Notes under the pieces: model-generated
What the model saw: the letters and a program-made list of their open reading frames with translations, nothing else
The model's database searches: none
Told to the model about the DNA's origin: nothing
In this document: one piece after another, positions 1 through 5,068 of the stretch
Numbering within the stretch: the stretch's first letter is position 1
Layout: every line of letters starts with the position of its first letter
Assembly: GCA_030671095.1 (NCBI GenBank)
Contig: DAOVAK010000258.1
Coordinates: 1 to 5,068 of the forward strand
Reading direction: 5' to 3'
DNA from: Deltaproteobacteria bacterium
Lineage (GTDB): Bacteria; Desulfobacterota; DSM-4660; Desulfatiglandales; HGW-15
Length of the DNA stretch: 5,068 nucleotides
Program-made: the position numbers and the translations under genes

Positions 1-336
1 GATATGAGTGTTCTCGACCAGGAACAGCTCAGGGTGTTGCACTTGACCTCCAAGAATCATGTAATATCCATATCCGAGGTGTATAAAGGGAATGTGAACA
101 CATCGCTGATTCGCCCCAGTGAGCTCTTTCGAGAGGCGGTGCGGGAGAACTGCCCGGCGATCATCGTGGTACATAATCACCCCTCAGGAGACCCCGAACC
201 CAGCCGCGAGGATATCGCCGTTACTGAGCAGATTGTAGCAGCGGGGAGGGTGTTGGACATCGAGGTGCTGGACCACATGATCATAGGCAGGCAGCGTTAT
301 GTAAGCCTCAAGGAGCGGGGAGTGGGGATTAAGTAG
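1..336 (+). CDS. radC: RadC-family JAMM/MPN domain protein, C-terminal part (5' end outside window)
   Basis: This is the C-terminal 111 residues of a RadC (UPF0758) protein; the reading frame is open from the first base, so the true start lies upstream and the internal ATG at position 4 is unlikely to be the start. Counting from the first visible codon, a complete JAMM metalloprotease-like motif is present: E26, then HxH at H58/H60, seven residues, S68, two residues, D71, within [14 protein letters not shown]. The usual N-terminal helix-hairpin-helix part is missing because of the window edge. RadC was named for a DNA-repair phenotype, but its biochemical role is unsettled; the fold predicts a zinc-dependent hydrolase or a DNA-associated protein. 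The stop is followed after 16 bases by the next gene on the same strand, so the two may be cotranscribed. Family assignment is secure; function is not. Confidence 0.95.
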   Translation, partial: DMSVLDQEQLRVLHLTSKNHVISISEVYKGNVNTSLIRPSELFREAVRENCPAIIVVHNHPSGDPEPSREDIAVTEQIVAAGRVLDIEVLDHMIIGRQRYVSLKERGVGIK

Positions 337-340
337 CGTT

Positions 341-347
341 AAGGAGG
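341..347 (+). promoter_or_regulatory. Strong Shine-Dalgarno site of the SDR gene
   Basis: AAGGAGG lies five bases before the ATG at 353, a full match to the anti-Shine-Dalgarno core at normal spacing. It fixes the start of the dehydrogenase gene and suggests efficient independent initiation although the radC stop is only a few bases upstream. Confidence 0.85.
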
Positions 348-352
348 GTAAA

Positions 353-1792
353 ATGGCAAAGAAAAAGGTACTGCTCACCGGCGCATCCGGCTCAATGGGC
401 GGCGAAGCCTTCAAAGAGCTGCTGAGGAGAAGGGATCAATATGATACCGTGCTTCTGCTCAGGCCGTCCAAGATAAATAAGGAGGCCTTTGCCAAATATG
501 AGGGGCAGGAAGGGGTGAGGATCGTCTGGGGGGACCTGTGTAACTTCAATGATGTACTGGAGGCGGTTAATGGCGTAGATCACGTCCTGCATCCTGCAGC
601 TTTCATCTCCCCGGCGGCAGATCACAACCCGCCAATATGTAGAAAGATAAATACAGGCGGCACTGAAAATATAGTTGCTGCGATAAAGAAGCAGCCAGGC
701 AACGGCGACAATATCCGGCTGGTTAGCATCGGCTCCGTAGCTGAATACGGAGACCGCCTTCCACCGGTCCAGTGGATCAGGGTTGGAGACCCTCTGAAAC
801 CGAGCGTTGGCGATTTTTACTCTGTAACAAAAATGGGCGGTGAGAGAGCGGTTATAGAATCCGGTCTGAAATACTGGGCCATAATGCGGCAGACCTTTAT
901 CGCTATCCCCAATGTATACTCTCTCATGGATCCCATCATGTACCACCAGCCTCCCAATACCCATATCGAACTCATAACCAGCGAGGATGCGGGGTACGGA
1001 CTGGTCCAGACCCTTGAGTGCCCCGATGACTTTTACGGCAGGGTATACAATATGGGAGGTGGCCCGTCATGCAGGATTCTGTATAGCGATTACCTCAGGG
1101 AATTTATGAATATCTTCGGCCTAGGTGATTACAGAAATATATTTCCACGCAACTGGTTCGCTATAAGGAATTTCCATTGTGGCTGGTATGAGGATAGCTG
1201 GATCCTCAATGAATACCTGGGGCACTGGCGGCAGTCCTTTGAGGATCAGATAAAGCAGGTGGTTGATGCCGCCCCATGGTACTTAAAACAGGGTGGAAAG
1301 CTCGCTCCTCCCTTCCTGGCAAGATTGTTTATGAAGAGAATGGTAGACCCGTTGAAATGGATTAAAACCAATGATAAAGAAAAGATCTGTGCCTTTTTCG
1401 GCAGCCGTGAAGCGTGGGCAGAAATCCCCGGATGGGACGAGTACGTTGTCGAAGAGGAAGACAAGGAACGGAAAACCAGGGAAGACCCGCTGACCAAAGA
1501 GTATACTCTGGTAGATATGCAGGCGCTGGCCAATTCAAGAGGTGGTGAATGCATATCGACGGAGTATATCGATATTAAATCAAAGCTTAACTGGAAATGC
1601 GGTTTCGGACACGAGTTTGATGGCACCCCCAGATTTATTCTATCCGGGCACTGGTGCCCGGAGTGTGTACCCCCACCATGGAACTGGGACGCCATCGCCA
1701 AGGTGGACCCGGCCATAGCCTCTGTTTATTACTACAATCATGCCAAAGACGAGGCTCAATGTGTTGATTATCTATACTGCCCCAACGAATGA
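353..1792 (+). CDS. Extended SDR (NAD-dependent epimerase/dehydratase) fused to a C-terminal zinc-binding module
   Basis: A 479-residue cytosolic protein with no signal peptide or membrane segment. Residues 1 to about 250 form an extended short-chain dehydrogenase: a Rossmann nucleotide-binding loop TGASGSMGG (G10, G13, G16), GD at 60-61 after the third strand, a serine-rich strand with candidate catalytic S128, and the YxxxK pair Y156/K160. These residues predict an active NAD(P)-dependent epimerase, dehydratase or reductase, probably on a nucleotide-sugar-like or other hydroxy/keto substrate; the substrate cannot be told. Ordinary family members are about 300-350 residues. The extra C-terminal part holds a charged linker (about 365-383) and a small cysteine module: C400, C416, H420 (CxxxH) and C435/C438 (WCPEC), resembling the treble-clef or zinc-ribbon repeats of the form K.KL.W.C..GH......I..G.WCP.C. 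A conserved-looking tail rich in W, Y and P follows (about 440-479). The last codon overlaps the rhomboid start. The SDR call is firm; zinc binding is inferred from ligand spacing; the physiological role is unknown. Confidence 0.88.
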   Translation: MAKKKVLLTGASGSMGGEAFKELLRRRDQYDTVLLLRPSKINKEAFAKYEGQEGVRIVWGDLCNFNDVLEAVNGVDHVLHPAAFISPAADHNPPICRKINTGGTENIVAAIKKQPGNGDNIRLVSIGSVAEYGDRLPPVQWIRVGDPLKPSVGDFYSVTKMGGERAVIESGLKYWAIMRQTFIAIPNVYSLMDPIMYHQPPNTHIELITSEDAGYGLVQTLECPDDFYGRVYNMGGGPSCRILYSDYLREFMNIFGLGDYRNIFPRNWFAIRNFHCGWYEDSWILNEYLGHWRQSFEDQIKQVVDAAPWYLKQGGKLAPPFLARLFMKRMVDPLKWIKTNDKEKICAFFGSREAWAEIPGWDEYVVEEEDKERKTREDPLTKEYTLVDMQALANSRGGECISTEYIDIKSKLNWKCGFGHEFDGTPRFILSGHWCPECVPPPWNWDAIAKVDPAIASVYYYNHAKDEAQCVDYLYCPNE

Positions 1793-2382
1793 TACAGATG
1801 TCACACCGAAGCTATAGCCGTTACATCACGAGCTCCGTACTGGTGCTGATCGCTGTAAACGTTATTCTATATATAGCGACACTTGCTGACCCTGACCTCA
1901 TCTACAGGCTCGGTCTACAGCCGTCAACATGGATGGAAAGGCCCTGGACATTATTGACCAACCTCTTCATCCACGGTGGCTTATGGCATCTGGCGGCGAA
2001 CATGATAACCCTCTTCTTCTTCGGGCGGTATCTATCCATGATGGTAGGAGAGGCGAAGTTCCTCATCGTTTATTTCCTCGGAGGGATAATCGGTAACTTC
2101 TTTTTCATACTGCTGGGGCCATCAAACACCCTAGTCATTGGCGCATCGGGAGCCGTCTTTGCGGTGGGTGGAGCGTTCACCTTGCTGGCGCCGAAGATGA
2201 AAGTCTTTGTATTCCCCATACCGGTCCCACTTCCCCTATGGGTAGCAGTCATCGGCGGTTTCATCATACTATCCTTTCTCCCTTTCGTGGCGTGGGAAGC
2301 TCATCTCGGCGGTCTGCTTGTCGGACTGGCGGCTGGTTTCTTCTTTAAAAAGCGCCAGCGCAATATGCCGGTGTTCCGCTAG
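1789..2382 (+). CDS. Rhomboid family intramembrane serine protease
   Basis: A 197-residue polytopic membrane protein, the size of a minimal six-helix bacterial rhomboid without an extra cytosolic domain. The catalytic dyad is visible: S120 in GASGAVFAV (the GxSG motif) and H172 in AHLGGLLVG of the last helix. The HGGLWHLAANM stretch supplies H67 and the oxyanion-stabilising N71, as in GlpG. Hydrophobic segments lie near 13-33, 56-80, 89-110, 115-134, 149-166 and 171-187, with a basic KKRQR tail after the last helix. Such enzymes cut single-pass membrane proteins within the bilayer; the substrate is not known here. The start is chosen at the ATG overlapping the upstream stop (ATGA); a second ATG three codons later, at 1798, is possible. 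Neither has a recognisable Shine-Dalgarno site, so translation probably depends on ribosomes finishing the dehydrogenase gene. Family call is very secure. Confidence 0.95.
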   Translation: MIQMSHRSYSRYITSSVLVLIAVNVILYIATLADPDLIYRLGLQPSTWMERPWTLLTNLFIHGGLWHLAANMITLFFFGRYLSMMVGEAKFLIVYFLGGIIGNFFFILLGPSNTLVIGASGAVFAVGGAFTLLAPKMKVFVFPIPVPLPLWVAVIGGFIILSFLPFVAWEAHLGGLLVGLAAGFFFKKRQRNMPVFR

Positions 2383-2394
2383 TCAGCCAGCCCG

Positions 2395-2423
2395 TTGCAT
2401 TGAGGTTCCTTTATTGCTACAAT
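2395..2423 (+). promoter_or_regulatory. Candidate sigma-70-type promoter before the thioesterase gene
   Basis: A -10-like TACAAT (2418-2423, five of six to consensus) lies exactly 17 bases after TTGCAT (2395-2400, three of six to TTGACA). It sits at the start of the 98-base gap after the rhomboid stop, about 57 bases before the thioesterase ATG, where a new transcription unit would be expected to begin. The -35 match is weak, so this is a prediction only. Confidence 0.4.
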
Positions 2424-2480
2424 CTGGCTCAGTGGAAATAGACTGGGTGGTCATGTGCGTTTGATTAGAGAGAAAACCAG

Positions 2481-2885
2481 ATGATCGAAATCGAGGAGAT
2501 GCGCGAAAAATTCGATAACTCGCCTTGCGCTGTTTTCCATGGTATGAATCTCGTGGAACTCTCACCAGGGTATGCCAAGGTAAAGCTTGAGCTAAAAAAG
2601 GAGTTTCTGAACTGGGAGAATATGATTCATGGTGGCATTATCGCCACTTTACTTGATCAGGCCTTTGGCTGCGCCTGCAATACATTGGAGAATATACATG
2701 TCGCTGTCCAGATGAACATCCATTTTCTTGCCGCTGCGCCGGTTGGGGAAACTATCTATGCTGAGTCCAGGGTCATACATGCCGGCAAGAGGGTGGGGGC
2801 ATCGGAAATGACCGTCCTCGATTCGAATGGAAAAACAATTGCCCGCGCAACGGGGACGACCGTCTCTTTGGGGCCACGAACCTGA
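2481..2885 (+). CDS. PaaI-like hotdog-fold acyl-CoA thioesterase
   Basis: A 134-residue single-domain hotdog protein, the usual length for the PaaI/YdiI (4HBT) thioesterase superfamily. The signature NMIHGGIIATLLDQAFGCA is present: the HGG turn (H50-G52) precedes the long central helix and D59 occupies the position of the catalytic acidic residue. Later segments VAVQMNIHFLAAAPVGE and RATGTTVSL match the strand pattern of the family, including the typical glycine-rich end of the fold. It probably hydrolyses a thioester of coenzyme A in the cytosol, as a tetramer or dimer; aromatic or fatty acyl substrates are both possible. The start at 2481 has a weak purine-rich site (AGAGAGA, 2467-2473). 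It stands 98 bases after the rhomboid and 63 bases before DAHP synthase, so it may share a transcript with the latter, but no metabolic link is evident. Confidence 0.88.
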   Translation: MIEIEEMREKFDNSPCAVFHGMNLVELSPGYAKVKLELKKEFLNWENMIHGGIIATLLDQAFGCACNTLENIHVAVQMNIHFLAAAPVGETIYAESRVIHAGKRVGASEMTVLDSNGKTIARATGTTVSLGPRT

Positions 2886-2935
2886 CCAATGGTTAAACTG
2901 TATGATTGCAGGTAGTTTCTAAGAACGTAGCTTAT

Positions 2936-2943
2936 GGGGTGAT
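2936..2943 (+). promoter_or_regulatory. Extended Shine-Dalgarno site of DAHP synthase
   Basis: GGGGTGAT, five bases before the ATG at 2949, differs in one base from GAGGTGAT and so can pair with the extended 3' end of 16S rRNA. It supports the chosen start, which also gives exactly the full-length regulatory domain. Confidence 0.65.
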
Positions 2944-2948
2944 ACCAG

Positions 2949-3965
2949 ATGATTATTGAAATGAACAGGGGCGCCACGAAGGATCAAGTCGATCATGTGG
3001 TAGAGAGAGCCCATTCCTTTGGCTTTGAGGTCCAGCTAAACCTGGGCACCGAGAAGACGGTGGTGGCGATTCTGGGCAGCGATACAGGCAAGGTACAGAC
3101 GGATGTTTTTGCTGTTCTACCCGGTGTGCAGAGTGTCACCCGCGTGATGAAGCCGTACAAGCTGGCCTCGCGAGAATTCCATCGTAAGCCAAGTAAAATC
3201 AACGTGTCGGGCGTTGAGATCGGGGGGCAGAGAGTGGTAGTCATGGCTGGCCCTTGCGCCGTGGAGAGTGAAAAGCAGCTTATGGAGACGGCCAGGGCGG
3301 TCAAGGATTGCGGGGCTGCGATAGTAAGAGGCGGCGCTTTCAAGCCTCGTACCTCACCGTTCAGCTTCCAGGGTCTGGAAGAAGACGCTTTGCAGATGTT
3401 GGCTAAGGTCAAATCTGACATTGGTATTCCCGTAATCACCGAGGTTTTAGACATCCAGAACGTAGAGTTGATCGCAGAATATGCTGATATATTACAGGTG
3501 GGTGCCCGTAATATGCAGAATTTCTCACTGTTGAAGAGGCTGAGCAAGCTAAGGCATCCCATCCTGTTGAAAAGGGGCCTTTCTGCTACTATCGCAGAAT
3601 GGCTGACTGCTGCCGATTACCTTTTAGCCGAGGGCAACCATCGGGTAATCCTGTGTGAACGCGGAGTAAGGACCTTCGAAGACAGCATCCGCTTCTCTTT
3701 AGATATCAGTTCCATTCCGGTAATCAAGCGTTTCAGCCATCTGCCAATCATCGTAGATCCCAGTCATGCTGCGGGGCATTTTGCATATGTGCCCAGCATC
3801 GCTAAGGCAGCGATAGCAGCCGGGGCGGATGGTTTACTGATAGAGGTCCACCCCAATCCGCAAGAAGCCTTGATTGACGGCCTGCAATCTTTGACGATCT
3901 CCGATTTCAAGCGGTTGATGACCGAGCTGAGAACTATCGCGGAGGCCGTGGGCAGGTTTATTTAG
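2949..3965 (+). CDS. aroF: 3-deoxy-7-phosphoheptulonate (DAHP) synthase, type I-beta with N-terminal regulatory domain
   Basis: A complete 338-residue enzyme that condenses phosphoenolpyruvate with erythrose 4-phosphate to make DAHP, the first step of the shikimate pathway. Residues 1 to about 70 form the ferredoxin-like (ACT-like) domain seen in the Thermotoga-type enzyme, ending in the typical VMKPYKLASREFH linker. The TIM-barrel follows: GPCAVES (101-107), KPRTSP (132-137), VGARNMQNF (184-192) and LLKRG (206-210), which line the PEP and phosphate sites. The four expected metal ligands are all present: C103, H273 in DPSHAAGH, E299 in EVHPNP and D310. The enzyme should therefore be active and metal dependent; the N-terminal domain predicts feedback control by an aromatic amino acid such as tyrosine or phenylalanine (known for relatives, not shown here). 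In some organisms a chorismate mutase domain replaces this domain; none is seen. The symbol aroF is the common name for this type; aroG or aroA are also used. Confidence 0.96.
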   Translation: MIIEMNRGATKDQVDHVVERAHSFGFEVQLNLGTEKTVVAILGSDTGKVQTDVFAVLPGVQSVTRVMKPYKLASREFHRKPSKINVSGVEIGGQRVVVMAGPCAVESEKQLMETARAVKDCGAAIVRGGAFKPRTSPFSFQGLEEDALQMLAKVKSDIGIPVITEVLDIQNVELIAEYADILQVGARNMQNFSLLKRLSKLRHPILLKRGLSATIAEWLTAADYLLAEGNHRVILCERGVRTFEDSIRFSLDISSIPVIKRFSHLPIIVDPSHAAGHFAYVPSIAKAAIAAGADGLLIEVHPNPQEALIDGLQSLTISDFKRLMTELRTIAEAVGRFI

Positions 3966-4094
3966 GGCTTACGGCTGGTTTAAATAGCGGCAGTTACACA
4001 ACTTATACCAATACTCGTGGAGCGCATGCCATGATCCACTCAGGAGAAAGGTACAAGAGGCAACTCAAATGAGTGTGGTTCGCTCATATTCTTA

Positions 4095-4210
4095 GAGGCC
4101 GCTGAAAAAGACGTGCAGGATACTTCCTGCCGGGGATCTGGGGGTGTCCCCCAGCTTAATAAAATCCCCAAGATTGGGGGATTTGGGGGTGAGACTATTT
4201 CAGCAGTCTC
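4095..4210. mobile_element. MITE-like non-autonomous element with terminal inverted repeats
   Basis: The left end GAGGCCGCTGAAAAAG (4095-4110) and the right end CTATTTCAGCAGTCTC (4195-4210) are inverted repeats agreeing at 13 of 16 positions. The 116-bp body has no coding capacity and holds three further hairpins. A 5-bp direct repeat flanks it. This architecture is that of a miniature inverted-repeat transposable element, mobilised in trans by a transposase encoded elsewhere; none is in this window. Alternatives are a REP-like or structured intergenic repeat, or a processed RNA hairpin. The structure is directly visible; mobility is inferred. Confidence 0.6.
4115..4184. repeat. Three consecutive hairpins inside the element
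   Basis: Three perfect stems follow one another: GCAGGA/TCCTGC with a TACT loop (4115-4130), CTGGGGG/CCCCCAG with a TGT loop (4138-4154), and AAATCCCC/GGGGATTT with a seven-base loop (4162-4184). Together with the terminal repeats as a closing stem, a transcript could fold into a three-armed structure. No T run follows any stem, so these are not standard intrinsic terminators. Confidence 0.75.
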
Positions 4211-4320
4211 TCTTATTACCCTGGGAGGATAAAGAGGCCTGGTTGAACTCAGGATGGAGCCACGTAAGAAACGAGCAGCACAATCGTACTATCATTAGGC
4301 GCTGAATAGCGGATCGATGG

Positions 4321-4326
4321 GGAGGT
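4321..4326 (+). promoter_or_regulatory. Strong Shine-Dalgarno site of the aminotransferase gene
   Basis: GGAGGT (within GGGGAGGT) lies six bases before the ATG at 4333. No in-frame start lies close upstream, so this decides the start of the truncated aminotransferase. Confidence 0.8.
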
Positions 4327-4332
4327 AGGCCG

Positions 4333-5068
4333 ATGGCGATTTCACGAAAGTTACAGCAGCAGATGGCGGAGGGGGGTTGGATCAGGAAGATGTTTGAAGA
4401 GGGAATCGCTCTCAAGAAGAGATTCGGCGAGAGCAATATTTTCGACCTTACTCTGGGTAATCCGGTAATGGAGCCGCCTGATGAATTTCACCAGGAGCTT
4501 CGCAGGTGGGTAAATGAACCGAGTGCAGGTATGCACCGCTATATGCCCAACGCCGGTTATCCGGAGACGCGTGCTGCCGTCGCGGAGCACCTCTCATCCG
4601 TGACTGGACTACCCTTTTCCCAGAATGAGGTAGTGATGACATGTGGTGCTGCTGGAGGGATCAATGTGGTGCTCAAAACCATCTTAGAGACTGGAGATGA
4701 GGTAATAATCTTCTCGCCCTATTTTGTGGAATACATTTACTATATAGATAATGCCCAGGGTATCCCCCGTATTGTTCCTTCGGATAGCCAGTTTGTGCCG
4801 GACTTGAAGATTCTGGAGGAAAACATTACCCCCAAAACGCGGGCGGTGTTGGTGAACTCGCCCAATAATCCGACGGGTGTGGTCTACAGTGATGAAACAT
4901 TAAGGGGAATAGGTAACTTATTAGATGAAAAGGAACGGGAACTCGGGACGGAGATTTTCCTTATCAGCGATGATATATATCGCAGGCTGGTATACGATGA
5001 AGTTGAGTGCCCATATGTATTTCAGTATCATCCCCGGACTGTCGTTACAACCTCCTTCTCAAAGGATC
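4333..5068 (+). CDS. Class I/II PLP-dependent aminotransferase, N-terminal part (3' end outside window)
   Basis: The frame is open from ATG 4333 to the window edge, giving 245 residues of an enzyme that is normally about 390-430 long. It belongs to fold type I aminotransferases of the aspartate aminotransferase superfamily. Visible motifs are LGNP (41-44) in the substrate-binding N-terminal arm, the YMPNAGYPETR stretch (70-80), the TCGAAGGIN turn (103-111) that holds the PLP phosphate, NSPNNPTG (175-182) with the cofactor-ring asparagine N179, SDDIY (212-216) with the pyridine-nitrogen aspartate D213 and Y216, and SFSKD ending at the window edge, where K244 is the PLP Schiff-base lysine. All the catalytic residues present in this half are intact, so it should be functional. 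Substrate is open: aspartate, aromatic amino acids or alanine are possible. Following DAHP synthase on the same strand makes a role in aromatic amino acid synthesis plausible but unproven, because a 367-base gap separates them. Confidence 0.92.
   Translation, partial: MAISRKLQQQMAEGGWIRKMFEEGIALKKRFGESNIFDLTLGNPVMEPPDEFHQELRRWVNEPSAGMHRYMPNAGYPETRAAVAEHLSSVTGLPFSQNEVVMTCGAAGGINVVLKTILETGDEVIIFSPYFVEYIYYIDNAQGIPRIVPSDSQFVPDLKILEENITPKTRAVLVNSPNNPTGVVYSDETLRGIGNLLDEKERELGTEIFLISDDIYRRLVYDEVECPYVFQYHPRTVVTTSFSKD

Larger units (their letters stand above)
4090..4215. repeat. TCTTA 5-bp direct repeat flanking the inverted-repeat element
   Basis: TCTTA occurs at 4090-4094 and again at 4211-4215, directly abutting the two ends of the inverted-repeat element. 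The match stops exactly at five bases on both sides. This is the expected appearance of a target-site duplication, though a 5-bp match can arise by chance. Confidence 0.5.
3966..4332 (+). other. Non-coding gap between DAHP synthase and the aminotransferase
   Basis: These 367 bases contain no convincing gene on either strand; the open frames are short or antisense to the aminotransferase start. The part 3966-4089 shows no clear rho-independent terminator after the DAHP synthase stop: no GC-rich hairpin followed by a T run. The centre is the inverted-repeat element at 4095-4210. The part 4216-4318 is the leader of the aminotransferase gene; I found no well-spaced -35/-10 pair, and no T-box, riboswitch or attenuator pattern that I can recognise. 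A promoter must lie here or upstream, unless the gene is read through from DAHP synthase. Confidence 0.7.

Noticed and set aside
392..964. Long antisense open frame of 190 codons opposite the SDR gene
   Set aside because: It lies wholly inside a well-supported gene with intact SDR motifs, and its translation shows no recognisable domain; it is a shadow of the coding strand.
2901..2906. TATGAT as a -10 box for a separate DAHP synthase promoter
   Set aside because: No acceptable -35 sequence lies 16-18 bases upstream and there is no proper TGn extended -10.
2993..3562. Antisense open frame of 189 codons opposite DAHP synthase
   Set aside because: The sense strand encodes a complete enzyme with all metal ligands; the antisense product has no recognisable family features.
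4031..4075. Tiny open frame starting at the ATG near 4031, considered as a leader peptide for attenuation
   Set aside because: About 14 codons with no run of aromatic or other regulatory codons and no antiterminator/terminator pair that I can see.
4138..4154. CTGGGGG-TGT-CCCCCAG hairpin as a rho-independent terminator for DAHP synthase
   Set aside because: It is followed by CTTAATAAAAT rather than a T run, lies about 170 bases past the stop, and is part of the inverted-repeat element.
4132..4189. Four runs of G (GGGG or GGGGG) suggesting a G-quadruplex
   Set aside because: The spacing between the second and third run is about 31 bases and the runs are better explained as arms of hairpins with matching C runs.
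4233..4309. AGAGGCC (4233-4239) and GCTGAATAG (4301-4309), which resemble parts of the element's left end
   Set aside because: The matches are 7-9 bases, are separated from each other and lack the internal hairpins; this is within what chance allows, so no second element copy is claimed.
4200..4642. Overlapping minus-strand open frames in the element and aminotransferase start
   Set aside because: The plus strand has a strong ribosome site and a clear aminotransferase with all expected motifs across this region; the antisense frames are low-complexity shadows.

Overview
This window looks like an ordinary piece of bacterial chromosome of roughly balanced base composition. All six genes lie on the + strand and both end genes are cut by the window edges. 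The lineage cannot be fixed from the sequence. The ATG starts with mostly good Shine-Dalgarno sites, the Thermotoga/Bacillus-type DAHP synthase and the short inverted-repeat element would suit an anaerobic or environmental bacterium such as a Chloroflexota or Firmicutes member, but that is only an impression.

Left part (1-2382): the C-terminal JAMM (MPN) half of a RadC-family protein runs off the left edge. Sixteen bases after it, behind a perfect AAGGAGG site, comes a 479-residue protein. It combines an extended short-chain dehydrogenase (NAD-dependent epimerase type) with a C-terminal zinc-binding module. Its stop codon overlaps the start of a six-helix rhomboid serine protease (ATGA), which has no ribosome site of its own. 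These three genes could be one transcription unit, with the rhomboid translationally coupled to the dehydrogenase.

Middle part (2383-3965): a 98-base gap holds a plausible sigma-70-type promoter. It is followed by a PaaI-like hotdog thioesterase and then a complete type I-beta DAHP synthase with an N-terminal ferredoxin-like regulatory domain, the committed step of aromatic amino acid synthesis.

Right part (3966-5068): a 367-base non-coding gap contains a compact element of about 116 bp. It has 16-bp imperfect terminal inverted repeats, three internal hairpins and a flanking 5-bp direct repeat (TCTTA), the form of a MITE-like non-autonomous element. After it, a class I/II PLP aminotransferase starts behind a strong GGAGGT site and runs off the right edge just past its PLP lysine. 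With DAHP synthase nearby it may act in aromatic or aspartate-family amino acid metabolism, but its substrate is not visible.

No CRISPR array, rRNA or tRNA, complete transposase gene or obvious defence system was seen. The two items most worth a second look are the dehydrogenase-zinc module fusion with its overlapping rhomboid, and the MITE-like element.
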